NCBI GenBank assembly: GCA_022702705.1
Contig: CM040421.1
Span: forward strand, 70,240,121-70,304,120
DNA from: Papilionanthe hookeriana x Papilionanthe teres
Lineage: Eukaryota; Streptophyta; Magnoliopsida; Asparagales; Orchidaceae
Direction: 5' to 3'
DNA: 64,000 nt
Shown here: positions 44,261-58,300 of the stretch, one piece after another
Numbering within the stretch: the first letter of the stretch is position 1
Layout of the letters: the number at the start of each line of letters is the position of its first letter
Made by a program: the position numbers and the translations under genes
Notes under the pieces: model-generated
Databases searched by the model: none
Told to the model about the DNA's origin: nothing
The model's input: the letters and a program-made list of their open reading frames with translations, nothing else

Positions 44261-46540
44261 TACGGAATCTAGCGTTGAGTTCTGGCTGAAGTTGTCTCCT
44301 CACCGAATCGAATGACGAGCTCATCGGATTATCTTCAAAATACGAAGGCTTTCTAATTCTATCGTAAGCTGGGCTCTCGAAACTCACAGATATAAGATCC
44401 GTTGCTTGTTGAACTCTCGTAGCCTCCTTGATGGATGCCTTCTTTGTCATTGTGATCGTCGAGATCATGTATGATTTGAGAATTGTTGTTGGTATCGAAA
44501 TCGACGCAGGATTGTCGCTAGTTACGTAATCGTTAGAAGCCGGTCAAGCGTAGCCAACGCCATCACCCTTATCATTATATGATCCCACCAGAAGTGAAGC
44601 GGATAATCATACAAAATCGAGAGGTTCGAGGGATTTCTCCCCGAATCGGAAACAACTATCTTAGGATAAGCGGCCCCTAGTCTAGCCTTAGGAGTCTCGG
44701 TCCCCTCTTCTTCGTCAATTTTCTTCTTCTCTTCGATTTTCTCCTGTCGAGGTGGTTCTTCTATCGCAAGTGATAGTACCGGCTTAACGGGTCTCGAACT
44801 ACGAATTGAAGCTCGCACCGAAGCGGTTCGGATGTTGTCTAAAATCTTCTTCCAAGATCTCGTCCGGGCGGTAGTCCATCCATCAATCGGTTGCATAGGG
44901 ATCTATCGGGATGACGGGATCGGTTGAGATAACATTGACGGAACCTCCTTTCTGGGGTTCCTTCATGTACTCCTTCGGGATTGTTATATTTCCTTTCTGA
45001 AGGTTGTCTTCTATCTTGTGCCCAAGCATCCGATGGTAGGGGCAAAAGTTGGGATCACCTTTCTTGTTGACTTCCTCACAGTCTTTTGGGCTACGCTTGG
45101 TAAAATCTGGAGTTTTCATTAAGCTACAGAACATCTTTAGTCTTCCTTCATTTTGAACGGATATTCTGCGCTCGGCTCCTCGGTCGTTGCGGACGAGACG
45201 GTTGTTCATATAGCGGAGACGACGTGTTGGACCGGGGTTCTTGGTAATTTTGTTGTGGTTCTTGCGGCCGTTCTGGTGGTATTTGCATCGGTTGTTTGCC
45301 TTTGTCAAGCTGCTGCAACGACCAATTCTTTTCGAAGTCTTCACAAACACGCTTGTCCGTCTTGTCGGCAAAACTTAATTGCTTCAACCTCTTCTTGCAA
45401 GCTTCCGGCCTTGCTTAACAACCTCTCAAAAGTCTTAATAGTGAATCCCTTGAGGAGAAGTGCTATCGGGCCGTGAATGCTTTTAAGCAAGATGCCGGCT
45501 TTGCATGTTGTTCTTGCGGTTGTGGTTCACACTTCATGCTTAAGTTTCTCCATCGAAGTATGTAATCCTGAGATTTCATTCGGCCTTTGTTTCTCTACCA
45601 CTAAATCACCTATAGTGATGTGGTGCGGAAGCTCCGGCAAATCGCTTAATGAAAAGACTCTCTAGCTCGAATGTCTTCAAGAACCGTTGGGTATTACGCA
45701 TACCGGTCGAAGGCGATTCACGACGGACTACTAACGAGCGTGTCGGAGGGCGCGCATCGCTCCCGCCGGCCATTGCAACAAGCGGCACGAGAAGTGTGCA
45801 ACATGCGCTCGGGGTTCCGATTCCCGTCGAAGGTCTTAAGGAGGTGGTACGAAGCCTTTCGGGTCTTGGACGGCGTCGAATTCTTACAGGTAGGTACCCG
45901 TCCGAATGGATGTCCCGTTCTTCGGTGTGCTAGGGCTTCTCGCACTGCTGCTCTACCAAGTTCTTGATATCCTTTTCGAGATCATACTTTGTGTTGTGTC
46001 CTTTTTTATTTGGTCATCCCCATTGACGGATGTAATCTCCTTTCCTCCGTCTACGATGTGAATGACTTAAGGGGTGTCTGCCATGTGGTTGTACCGGCTG
46101 CGGAAGTGGCCGGAGCTATGGCCATCTCTTCCATCCTCTTCGCCATTTGAGCGATCGTGTCGTCCTTTCTGAAAGTGTCTCTTCATCGATTCGGCTCCTC
46201 TCCTTCTACTGCGGTTGCGGGGAGCACCTTGAGAAGGGCGATGGGGCTCGTGTCTCGAAACCATGTTGATTTACGGCATATTCATTGTCCATGAATTCCG
46301 ATGAGTCGATCTCATCTCCGAACTTTCTTCTCTTTCTTTGCCAACCGTCGGATGTCGGTTCTCAACTTTTTCCATGGCATCTTCTAGTGGAGCTTTACGT
46401 ATCTTTGTGGTTGTCATGCGATGGTTGCCGGGTCCTTTCACGAGTCCCCTTCATCGCGGTAGCACTTTCTTCGGATTCCGGCCCTCTGGCGAGACTTTCT
46501 TTTTCTCGGGCTGCGTTTCGGTCTCCAGCGCCGTAGTGGG
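44261..46540 (-). pseudogene. gag of element 3
   Basis: Collinear with gag of element 2: the coiled-coil part (46,540-46,070, split over frames), a VREALAH-like piece near 45,940, the gag domain (45,900-45,390), KQLSFADKTDK (45,385-45,350), FCSLMKTPDF (45,130-45,100), FCPYHRMLGHKIED (zinc-finger core with its first Cys kept, near 45,050-45,010) and GNITIPKEYMKEPQKGGSVN (45,000-44,940). An acidic linker follows to about 44,300. It is more fragmented than element 2 although it should be the younger insertion. Confidence 0.82.
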
Positions 46541-47525
46541 ACGCACACCATCCTTCTAGCAGCGAAGGTCTATGACCGAGATGGTCTATCGGCCAAATAT
46601 TTGAAGGTGGTATCCTCCTGTCCCATGGCTCCCCGATACTACGACGGGCGGGCTAGCCTTCATTCTCTTGCTTGGCTTTTCTATCATGACGGCGGGTTCT
46701 ACTCGAGGCCCAAGATGGGATTTGACCGGCACCCGCCCTATCCTTCGTAGAATTTCCGACACGGGGCGGTTTTCCTTCCTTGCGCTTTTACTGCCAAGTT
46801 TGCGGTCGACGAAACGGCGTAGTTCTAGTTCTTTTCTTTGCGGTATCGTTGTAGTATGCGAAATTTGTGGTAATGTGGCGGCAATCTTTGAACATTCTCC
46901 CTCATCCTCTGCGGCGGAGAGGGATGGAACCTGCTTCCTCCCAAAAGTGGTATGTAGTCGGGCGGCGGTGTATATTCGAGTAACGGTGCATATTCGCGGC
47001 TGGAATTTCCTCCAGGAAGAGCAATCTCGGCGGCTACGCTTCCCTGGCGATCCTTCTATTTCTATTTCTTCTTTGGGTCTTTGTCGGCGAAGGAGATGCT
47101 TCGGGCGGACCCGATTTCGAAGACGAAGGTCTTACGGGAAGATCCGTACCCTCCACGGTAACGGGTTTATCATAGTTCTGGATTCCTTTCCCCTTTGATT
47201 TGGCAGAAGTCGGGAGTAGGTGCGGGAAACAACTAGGCCGTGCGGGGTAGTGGCACCAGGGTCCTCTGAGACGGCGGTACTCCTCCTAGTCGGGGACCCT
47301 TTGCGGGGAGGAAACTCTTGGGTCGACCTAAGGTTGAACTCGGCCGGTGGTTCCTCGGCCGGATACCTTGTTCGTCGGTGCAAAGAGGAGACGTCGGTGA
47401 CCTTGACGTTCGTGTTTTCAAATCCACATCCAAATCGGATGAGCCCCATTGTCGGGCAGCTCATCCTTATAGACGGCGAAGTCCGGTCCGTTGGTGAAGG
47501 AGAAAATCAGTTTCGGGGCTTCCAT
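46541..47525 (-). pseudogene. ORF1 upstream of gag, element 3
   Basis: The start codon is retained: MEAPKLIFSFTNGPDFAVYK begins at 47,525. GFENTNVKVTDV (47,430-47,390) and STQEFPP (about 47,320) align with element 2 ORF1. The EYAPLLEYTPPPDYIPL motif lies near 47,000-46,945, in place of the PEYTPLPEY repeats of element 2. SEILRRIGRVPVKSHLGPRVEP-like sequence follows at 46,760-46,690. Frameshifts near 47,380, 47,100 and 46,800 break it. Function unknown. Confidence 0.72.
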
Positions 47526-48051
47526 TTTACGCAAGGTAGATTGGTTGTCAGTCCCAGTTATGCTTCTTTTCTTTGGGGCCCGAAAAGAAGAATTGAAAAA
47601 AAGTCCGAACTTATTCTTTGTTCATGTATTAAAAAAAAGAATCATTTGTTAAAAGAATCACTTATTAGAGGGTTTGTTTATTTAGAACGGAACGTTCGAA
47701 AGGTGTAAGAAGAAGGTAAGGAATCCGATTCAGAGTTGGAAAGGGAAGAAAGTCTTAAGCAAGACTTCTCGACTCGAGAAGGATCATTCTCAAGCTAGCA
47801 CGTGGGAGTCACCCCCACCTCGAAAATGAGGTAAAGGGATCTCGGAACCTCTCGTTTGGGGTGTCTAACGGTGGCTCCTAAATCCGAGAGAATGTTGAAC
47901 ATACTTGTTCGAGATGAAATGAACATAGTATTCAACGGAAGAAGAGACAGTTTGATCCAGAGTAGGGACATGGATACACTACGAATTTTTGAAAGCAGAA
48001 TTATTTGATTATAATGGAGAGGAATGATCCCCGGCGAGAATTAAGCGAAGT
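47526..48051 (-). other. Leader and altered PBS of element 3
   Basis: The five-base spacer ACTTC after the LTR end is kept, but the next bases on the minus strand are GCTTAATTCTCGCCGGGGA instead of TGGCGACTCCGCTGGGGA, so only the distal half of the PBS is recognisable (48,046-48,028). The rest is leader, without a gene. Confidence 0.6.
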
Positions 48052-51000
48052 TGTCGGCATATTTTAGGTTGTATTGTATTTTTAAAGAAGTGCTTTAACG
48101 AAGTTGTCGTAAATTTAAATTTTAAATTTGATTTAAATATATATATAATTTGGTAGTAATCATTTGGCTTTGAAAATAATTTTTAAATTTGAAAGTTTTA
48201 AGGCAGGGGGATTAAGCCGATCTCACATCCCGGAAATAGTTTATATAAACGAGCACTGCACCTGAGCCATGTATACATCTGGATAGACACAACGCTTGAT
48301 GGTGGGGCTCGTCAAATAAACCCGGAAGTTTTGTGACATCCGTTTGGTACGCGAACCAATTTTATAAGCCGACAAATTCCACAGCAATATGAAAGTATTA
48401 AACGGGGTTTATATTACACAGGTTCTTTAAAATTCCTATGGGGGCGAGCCCATAGTTAATTACATCTTAAGTGACGGGAATCACCTAAGAAAACTCATTA
48501 ATAATCGATAACTGCTTTCAAAATTTCAAAATTTAAGTTTTTCAAAGATTGAATTTTTGGAATTTCAATAGGGAATGGATCAAATTTTGAACATTTTGTT
48601 TAATGAATCAAAGGAAAGAAAGGTAGGAGAAATCACTGATTCGAAGTGAACTTCGGTAATTTCCCGACTATCCTATCGTTTGGCTTGAGTTTAGGAAAGT
48701 CTAAATACTTATTTAAATGTTTGATCTTGCAATTTTAATTAATTAGGGCTTATATTTGTATGATAAAATCGAACAAATAGCCTAGAAGATGTGAGGGTTT
48801 GTTGTCGTATCGGACGACTACCTCGGAATCCTAAGACCGGTTAGGGCTTAATTTGCATAAAATGATTATGCAAGTGCCTAACGAAAAGGTTGAGGATTTA
48901 TGTTGCACTATGCAAACTACCTCGAAGTCCTATGGCTTGGTTATTTAATTCTAGGAAAGTTTCTTTGAGAAATAGGTTCAAGTTTGCGGCGAGCGGTAAG
49001 CGTAGCACATACTCAAGCTCCTTGTTGTTGCGGAGGTTTAGTTTTAGAAGTCATAAATCAGGATGAGAAAAGTGTTTTGGTTTAGAGAAGTCTTAATTTC
49101 AGTGTTTTTGTGTTTTAATTAAAACAGATCTTTAAAGTTGATTATAACGACACGGTTAAGTCCCGCGGTTCCATCCTTAAGGCATCATTATTTTTATCGG
49201 ATTCACTTAGTCCAGATGAATTTGCTAAACTCGGCTGAATGAGTTCCACACTTTCATTTTAGGCCATTGAGGAAATCCCGTTAGCAACACGTAGGTTACA
49301 TCATCCGGGGTATTCCCGATCATCCAACGGACGTTTTAATTTAATTGTAATTGTAGTTTTGTGTTCTGTTTGTGATTAAATTTTGAGTTGTTTTATATTT
49401 TGAAATGTTGTGGCGGTGAATTTTATCTTGCAATGACTTTTAACTTAGTTTTGGTTTCGGTTTTGGGTCCTATCCTAAAGGTGTGGGTTTTCATGCTTCG
49501 GTTGTTTTATCATGCGAAAAGTAAAGTGCATTGCAATAAGGTAAATTGTAATAATGTAAATTGCGAAAAGTAAATTGCGATAAAAATAAAAGCGTGCACG
49601 GAGGGTCTTCCCGTCATCCCATTTATAAAACATAATTAGAATATTTAAGCAAGTCCCTAGGTAAAGCTAAGGGGAAGGTTATGGTTTTCTGGAAATTCTA
49701 ATCCTATAGCTAGTCGAGTATAACCCCATAATCGTCTAGGTTCTTTGTGTTTTTTTTGTTTGAGGACGATTTTCTTCATCGAAAGGACAATTAAGTCCAA
49801 TTGTTCTTATAAATATCCTATCATATTGAGGAAGTGCTTAAGAAGAATCTTAAACATCTTTTCAATATTTTAGGATTGTTTAAGTCCGAATGAATTTGAG
49901 TATATAAATGAATCGATCGTCGAGGTTTTAAGTCTTGTTAACTTACTCGGTGAACTAGGACATTTGAATATCCTATGAGTGAGATAACACTTCATTTGAT
50001 GTTTCATTTAAGTTATAATAATCAAAGCTTTCAAGGGTAAATTAGTATTGAATGATTTGATTTAAGTTAAAGGGTTTAAATTTGGAATAGTGTTCGAGTT
50101 GCTTTACATTTATTTTGAATTCTTTATGTCTTAGGTGATGTTATCCCAATTGACTTAATTTAATTGAGTTTTAATTTAGTTTAACATGGATTCGAACATT
50201 TCGTTGGTGTTTAATTAATTTGATTTGATTTAATTTAATTTAATTATTTAATTTAATTTAATTTAATTTAATTGTTTAAAATTAATTTAATTATTTAATT
50301 TAATTTAATTTAATTATTTAATTTAATTTAATTTAATTGTTTAATTTAATTTAATTTAATTATTAAATTTAATTTAATTTTAATTATTAAATTTAATTTA
50401 ATTTAATTTAATTTAATTTAGTTTAATTTAATTTAATTTGTTTTAATTTAATTTAATTGATTATTAAATTTAATTTAATTTTAATTTAATTTATCTTTAA
50501 TTTGCTATTTTTAATTTTAATTGAAATTTCAAAAGAGTTTAATAATTTAATTAGTCTTTTAATATTTAAATTTGAGTTATCATTTTAATTAAAATTGAGT
50601 ATTAATGATATAATTAGTTTAGGGATTTTTAAATTAAAGAATAAATCTGCTTACATAAAAAATATCACATTTTAATAATTACGATTTTATTATTCTTCGG
50701 TTAATCCGTTATTTAATTAAGTTTAATCATTTTAAAAAAATGTTTAATGAGTTTCTACCCTTTAAATTATTCAAATTTGATCATCGAATCAGATTAAGAT
50801 CAAATATTTTACTTGTTAATTTTTATTAAACCTAAAATTTTAATTAAAGAGGTTAAAAAAAAAATTAAAATTAATTACCATTTACCCTTTAAGCTTAATA
50901 ATTTCATAACTTACTAAATTGAACTCAAATGAACTTGAAATTTTTATGTGACTTCACTCATATGTCAATAAAGACATGAGAGGAGAAAATGTGATTTTTA

Positions 51001-54000
51001 TTTTGTATTTAATTTATTTATATAATTATTTTTGTGAAAAGTAGAGATTTTCAGGAAAATTTGATAACGTGACAAAAGGAAAGTTTCTGTCCTCAAGAAA
51101 ATTAGGGGACATTACGCAATAATGAGAGAAGCAACTTGGACCAATTTTGGTGATTTTTGGAATTATATTATTTTTATTATAATTATTTTAAGTTTTGGAG
51201 TGTTAATTAATTTGAAAAATAAAATAAATGTTGAAAAATGGGTTTTATATTTTTCAAAAATCTCTCTGATATCAAAGGAAACCAGAGAATCAAATTTTGC
51301 AATTTCTGATTTTTCTATGATTTATTATAATTATTTTAGTGAAAATGCTAGAAAATACATTTTTAATTTTAAAATTACCTTAAAGCTTTAAAATTCAATA
51401 TCTCACTAAATAGACCTAGGAAAAATGTGGGATTTGCTCCTAAGTGATTAAAATTCAAATGTTGTTAGCATTTGGTAAATTTTATTATTTTTGTGATTTT
51501 ATTATTTTTTTTAATTTTTTAATTATTAAAAGTATTAAAATATTATTAAAAATCAACTTTTTAGAAAATTGAAATTTTAATTTTCTTAGGTTCCCCTGAT
51601 ATCAGAAGGCTCCAAAACCAATTTGGTGAATTTTGAAAAGTTTTAAAAGTTATGAATTTTAAAGTTTAAAATGGCTAAGTGACTTAATCAACTTGATTAA
51701 TTGGGGCTAACCAAGTCCAATTGACCTCAAATTTTATGGTGGATTCCTCTGATCCTAAAGGTCAGTAGAGAATTGATTTCAAGTCAATTTGATGCCTGGT
51801 TAACTCTAATTAATTAAAGACCTATTTTGGGTGTTTAAGTCGATTAGGGTTGTTTTGAATGAACTAAGCCAAAATCTATTTTTCTTTGGGTTCTCTTTAG
51901 TCATAAGGAACATCACCAAATTTTCCTAGAATTTATTTCACAACATGCTAGAAGCTTACTGGAATTAAAATACTCAAAACGATGACACGAACTTGAAAAA
52001 TCAAGAACTCTTCATAGGGATGGCCTCTCGACTTTGGAAAATTCAGGGAATGTTCCCAAATTCAGAGGCTTCAAAAGCCCTTTGCTCAGTCTCATGCCAT
52101 GGTGAATTGTATGCATGCATGGAGAATTAAAACAATGCGAGAGAGTAAATAAATTATAAAAAATAAAATGCGATGAAATTAAATGATTTCTTTTCATTAT
52201 TCTCCTCTGTTCACTGAGCAAGAGGTATTTTTATTTTATTTTTATGATTTTCCTACACAGGAGGAAATATGAATTTTGAAGTTTAGGGAATTAAATAAAT
52301 AAGAAAATACCCAATTTTATTTATCCACGCGGCGGCAAGTGGCTCCTCGGCGACTCAGAAAGGCCACGCGGCGCGCTCCCATTCGACGCCGCCACTTGAG
52401 TCAGCAGCCCGGGCCCCGCGGTTCTCGCACCGTTTCCTGGTCCGACGCCATGCGAAGCCCGTCCGTGCGCGCGTGTATTGAATGGACGGCATCCGTTCAT
52501 CGTCCCAGAGTGTTACTTCGCCCGAGAGCCGTCCACACTAAATCCTAAGATCTCACTCGATTCTCAATGGATTTTTACGTTCTTATACTCTATGGATTCG
52601 TCTTGAAGAGACGAACGCATCTATACGGTTAACATGCATTGAAACTAAGGCATTTGAAATAAGAGAATCTTCGGAGAAGCTCGGGATGAAGGAGTTAGCT
52701 CGTACCTTGGCTCGAGAGAAGTGTGGCTTCGATGCGAGAGTTGTTGCACTTTCGATTGGGTCCTAACAGCTCCAGATGAAGTCTCCTGGTCTAGTGTGAA
52801 TTGTCACGGATAGTGATTTCGACCAAGCTAGATCACGAAAGCTTGGAGGTACAGACAGCCCCACAGGTGGTGGAGATGGGGCTTTTGCTGGTGAACACCT
52901 TACTTGATGCGGTGAAGGTGTAGAGCCAATCAATTTGAGAATTGACTCCCCTTTGTGGAGAAGTGTCCTGGTTTTAGGTGGAATTTCAACTCTGAAATTG
53001 AGCTTTCAGAGGGAGAAATGGCAGGGGAATTCCTTGGGGATGAAGTGCTCTAAAGGTGGAGAAGGGTGGAGCAGTTTTGGCGGAAGTTTGGCAAGGTTTG
53101 TGCTTAGCTCCCTTCATGGCCGAGAGGGGTGGAGTTTAAATAGGAGAGGGTGGAAGGCCTCTCGGGGGAAGTTAGGAGCTTGGGATCAGCTGCTCTGGTG
53201 AGGAGAAGATCGGCCATGGTAGCATTGGGGATGGGCGACTCGGCAAGTGAGAATTTGATGTTGGCTCACATGTGAGCTCTCGGCCATGGTGTTTTCCGGC
53301 GGTCTGGTGGCCGGCCGGCCAGGCAATGGTCACCATCTTGGTCAGGTGGGTCAGGGCTGGGGTTTAGTGTAGGCAAATTGGCAAATGCCATGTCAAAGGC
53401 TTTGATTCGAAGTGGAATGGGGGCATGGCTAAATTTGAACCTAAATGGGTCAACCCACCCATTTGGGCTGATTACTCACCAAGGCCTGGTTTTGGCTGAG
53501 GGAAAAGTGATTTGGCTCAGCATAATCAGTAGGGTCAAGTCTGCATCAAGCACGATTAGGCTTAAGCATGGTTTAGTGGAATCGTGGAAGTGGTTAATCA
53601 CCTTTAGGAATTAAGGAAGAAGCCTCCTCTCTTTTGCCCAAAATGGCATGGTGACATGTAAAGAGGCTCTCATGGCTTGCATATGGCTTGTGCATGGCTC
53701 CATGGCTCCATTTGGCTTGGGAAAAGGTTTGGTCAATTTCATAAAAAAAGGATTTTAAGGATTTTGGATAATTTGGTGGAAATTTGGATGAAGCTATTTA
53801 GAATTATTTGATGATTAGTTTAGGACTTAGGGATGATTTTAATTGAAAATATGATGAGGGGAAATATCATATGGGCTTTGGAAGAATTTTTTTGGGGTTT
53901 GGATTTGGTGAGTAGGCTTTTTTTAAAATGGTTTAAGGAATGGGCCCTTAAGTTTAAAAATGAATTTATGGATGGGAATTTTGTAAAGAGGTTGGGCCAA

Positions 54001-55324
54001 ATAATTGTTGGGTTTAGCTCATGGATGTGTCATGAGTGATTTGAAACAAATTGGGGGTGATTTGGATTTGAATTGGGTTGAATTTAGGTTAGGTTTGGGT
54101 TTAGGTGAAAAAATGGGCCTTTTGACCTTGGATTGGTTGAGAATTGGGACTTGGGTTCAAATTTTGCGCAAATCATGTTAGAGTTTTGTTTGTGGGAATG
54201 TTAAGGAAGATTTAGAAAAGATTTGAGGTTAATTGGAGTTGAATTGGGTGAGTTTGGGTTAAGTTTGGGTCGTAAGGTCCAAATTGGGCTTTAAGGCCAA
54301 AAGTGAGATTGGATCAAATGTCAATCAAAATTGGACTTGGATTTGGTTTAAATTGGTATTGGGAATGTTGAATTGAAGTTTAGAATTGAATTGGGCCAGA
54401 ATTTGGGTCAATTGGATAGGTTTGGTTTAACATTGGGTTCACTTTGGGTTAAAATGGGTCAATTTGGGGTTTTGACAAAAGTAGGGTAAATTGACAAAAT
54501 TGGCCCATGGTGTGGTGGACAAATGAAATTGGAAATATTTAGGATTTTCTGGAATTTTCTGGGAATTTTCTGAATTTTTGGATTTTAGGCCAAGAAGGGT
54601 ATTTTGGGTATTTAGAGGGTATTGGGGGTATTTTTGGAATTTTTGAGTATTTTTGGGTATGGATGATCAATTTGAGTGATGTGGAGATGTTTGAGATTGA
54701 TTTTTGGAAAATTTTGGGTAATTTGGAAATTTTGCAAAAATTTGGGTAATTTGAGGTTTTGGGTAGGTTTAATGATTGTAGGGTTTCGAGTGTAAATTGA
54801 AAATTTGGAAATTGGAATTAGGTGAATTTAGGTGGAAAGAAATCATTTTGGTTGAGCCATGAAACCATTTCAAGCCCATATGAGCCATGAAAGGACTCAT
54901 TCGAGGCATTCATTATGTTGTTCACAACCATAGCCTTGAGGCTTAGGGGTTAAGGACCATCCATGTGAATCACCCACATGAGTCGGGAGGTTAAGTTGGG
55001 TATGGGTGTGGTTTTAGGAAGTGTGTGGAAATGTAGTGTGTAAGTGTAGTGTAAGTCAGCCCCCTCACCCAGACCGAGGGCCACCCAGGGTAGTCACAGG
55101 CGAGTCACATAGGAACTCATCTTTAAACTTCGCATTTGATTTCAACCCACTCCCCAGGTGATTAGGGGTATAGTCAAATTTGTGGAGTTTGCGAGGAGTT
55201 TAGAAGTGGTTTGAATTTCTAAAGGCGGGTCCCAATTCTAGTCCTCTAAGATAGATCGAAGGAAAAGCCTAAGGCTAGATCTATGTAAAAAGAAGAGAAG
55301 ACCTCATCAAAAATGGGGTCAACG
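48052..55324 (-). repeat. 5' LTR of element 3 (~7.27 kb)
   Basis: Same extended 3' end as the LTR at 28,014 (outer TGTCGGCATATTTTAGG at 48,052, inner AAGTTGTCG near 48,101). The 5' terminus is CGTTGACC rather than TGTTGACC. TTTAA array at about 50,220-50,510, CpG island about 52,320-52,560, TATTTAAA at 53,142-53,135, hairpin at 52,597-52,615, TATA-like box at 48,247-48,240. Several local stretches (near 50,180-50,210 and 51,112-51,130) have no counterpart in the other copies. No gene. Confidence 0.83.
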
Positions 55325-55335
55325 AGGCATCCTTT
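55325..55335. other. Unassigned bases at the junction of the two tandem LTRs
   Basis: AGGCATCCTTT lies between the start of the element 3 LTR and the truncated end of the fourth LTR. It resembles TTTGCATCTTTT on the far side of the fourth LTR (62,320 onward), so it may be target or filler sequence. Confidence 0.35.
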
Positions 55336-58300
55336 GAAAACTCTCGATAATAATCAATAATTACGCTCTCAAAATTTCCAAGTTTAAGTTTTCAAGGGAT
55401 TGAGATTTTGGAATTTCAACGGGGAATGGATCAAGTTTGGAACATTTTGTTTTGGGAATCCGAAGGGAAGAAAAGTAGGAGAAATCCGCAGTTACGGCCG
55501 AACTTCGGTAATTTCCCGACTATCTATTGTTTGGCTTGAGTTTAAAGAAGTCTAATATTTATTTAAATGTTTTGATCTTGCCAATTTTAATTAATTATAG
55601 GGCTTATATTTGTGTGATAAAATCAAACAAATAATACCTCGAAGATATGAGGGTTTATTGTCGTGCGGACGACTACCTCGAATCCTAAGACCGGTTAGGG
55701 CTTAATTTGCAATGCAAGTGCCTAACGAAGAGGTTGAGGATTTATGTTACGCTAGACAAACTATCTCAAAGTCCTATGACTTGGTTATTTAATTCTAAGA
55801 AAGTTTTGCTGAGTAGACTCGGGTTTCTTGGCGATGACGATGGCCGTGCGCCCACCATGCTCCGAGCTCCTTGTTGTTGCGGTTTAGTTTTAGAAGTCAT
55901 AAATGAGGGGATGAGAAAAGTGTTTTGGTTTAGAGAAGTCTTAATTTCCAAGTGTTTTTGTGTTTTAATTAAAACAAATCTTAAAGTTGATTTTAACGAC
56001 ACCGGTTAAGATCCAGCGGTTCCATCCTTCCAGCATCATTATTTTCCTTGATTCACTTAGTCAGGATGAATTTGCTAAGCTCAGCTGAATGAGTTCCACA
56101 CTTTCATTTAGGCAAGTGGGAAATCCAGGTGCTTAACCATAGGTTACATCATCCGAGGTATTCCCGATCATCCAACGGGACGTTTTAATTTAGTTGTAAT
56201 TGTAGTTTTGTGTTACGTTTTGTGATTAAATTTTTGAGTTGTTTTATATTTTGAAATGTTGTGGCGGTGAATTTTATCTTGCAATGACTTTTAACTTAGT
56301 TTTGGTTTCAGTTTAGGGGTTATCCTAAAGGTGTGAGGTTTTCATGCAACGGTTGTTTATCATGCAAGAAAAGTAAGTGCAATGCAGTTAATGAAATTGC
56401 AATAATGTAAATTGCAATAACATAAAAGCGTACACAGAGGTCTTCCCGTCATCCCGAAGCTGCACTTAAAGCACAATTTAGAATATTTAAGCAAGTTCCT
56501 AGGTAAAGCTAAGGGAAGGGTTATAGTTTTCTGCAAATTCCTAATCCATAGTAGTCATTTCTATGACTTCTGAGTTTCCCTTGTGTTTTGGTTTTGAGAT
56601 GATTTTCTTGTGAAGCAATTAAATTCAATTGTTCTTATAAACATCCTATTATATTGAAAGTGTTTAAGAAGGAATCTTAAACATCTTTTCAATATTGCTA
56701 AATTGTTTTAAGTCCAAATGGGTTTAATTATACGAATGAATTAATGGTCAGAAATTGATTTCGTTGTTATCTTACTCGAGTGAACTAGGACATTTGAATA
56801 TCCTATAAGTGAAATATTTTCATTTAATGTTACGTTTAGGAGTTATAATAACTAAAGCTTTTTGAGGGTAAATTGGTGTTCAAATGGTTTGTGATTTAGT
56901 TTAATTTCCATTAATGGGTTTAAATTTGGAATAGTGTTCAAGTTATTTTAGATTTATTTTGAATTCTTTATGTCTTTGGTGATGTTATATTTAATTGACT
57001 TAATTTAATTTAATTTAATTTAATTTAATTCAATTTAATTCAATTTAGTTTGATTTGATGTTACATTAAATTAATTTAATTTAATTTAGTTTTAATTTAA
57101 TTTGATTTAATTTGATTTAATTTAATTTAATTTAATTTAATTTAATTTAATTTAATTCATTTAATTTGATTTAATTTAGTTTAATTTAATTTGATTTAAT
57201 TTAATTTGATTTAAGTTATTTAATTTAATTTAATTTGTTTATTTAATTTAATTTAATTTAATCTTTAATTTAATTTAATTTAATTCAACTTTTAATTTTA
57301 ATTTAATTTAATTTAATTTACTTAATTTAATTTAATTTTTAATTTAATTTATTTTTTAATTTTAATTGAAATTTTTAAAGAGTTTAATAATTTAATTTTT
57401 AGTTTAATGATTAAGTCTTTTAATATTTTTAATTTGGTTATCATTTTAATTAAGAATTGAATATTAATGAGATGATTAATTTAGGGATTTTTAAATTAAA
57501 GAATAAATCTCCTAATAATATCCCTATTTTAATAATTCCAATTTTATTATTCTTCCAAATTTAATCAATTATTTAATTAAGGTTTAATCATTTAAACTTG
57601 TTTAATGGGTTTCTACCCTTTAATTATTTAAATTTCAATCATCCAAATCAGATTAGGATCAAATATTTTACTTGTTAATTTTTTATTAAACCTAAAGTTT
57701 TAATTAAGGATTAAAAATTTTAATTACCACTTTACCCTTTAAGCTTAATAATTTCATAACTCACTAAATTAGTCTTAAATGAACTTGAAATTTTTATGTG
57801 ACTTCACTCATATGTCAATAAAGACATGAGAGGAAAATGTGATTTTCTGTATTTAATTTATTTGTATAATTATTTTTGGTAGAAAATAGAGATTTTCAAG
57901 GGAAAATTTAATAACATGACCAAGGCAACGTTTCTGTCCTTAAGAAAATTGGGGGACATTCCTAATGACCAGAGGACCACTTGGACCAATTTTGGTGATT
58001 TTTTGAATTATATTATTTTTATTATAATTATTTAAGTTTTGGAGTGTTAATTAATTTAATAAAATAAATTTTGAAAAATGGATTTTATATTTTGAAAATC
58101 TCTACGATATCAAAGGGAAATCCGGCATATTTTGCAATTTTTTGATTTTTCTATGATTTATTATAATTATTTTAATGAAAAAGCTAGAAAATATATTTTT
58201 AATTTTAAAATTATCCTAGAGCTTTAAAATTTAATATCTCACTAAATAGACCTAAGAAAAATATAGGGTTTGTTCTAAGTGATTAAAATTAAATGTGACA

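Larger units (their letters stand above)
28014..55324 (-). mobile_element. Tat/Ogre-like element 3, complete but decayed (~27.3 kb)
   Basis: In minus-strand order: 5' LTR (55,324-48,052), altered PBS, ORF1, gag, protease, RT-RNase H, second (archaeal-type) RNase H, integrase, a 3' ORF with an AlkB-like domain, a 3' UTR with an 83-84-bp tandem array, and the 3' LTR (35,167-28,014). Both LTRs share an ~55-bp extension of their 3' end not found in element 2, which supports pairing them. aRNase H, ORF1 before gag and giant LTRs place it in Tat/Ogre. Every coding region is frameshifted. The two LTRs differ by many substitutions and indels visible by eye, so it is either not young or poorly assembled. 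Confidence 0.85.

Noticed and set aside
46668..47198. 176-residue plus-strand frame
   Set aside because: Antisense shadow of element 3 ORF1, whose motifs are read on the minus strand across the same bases.
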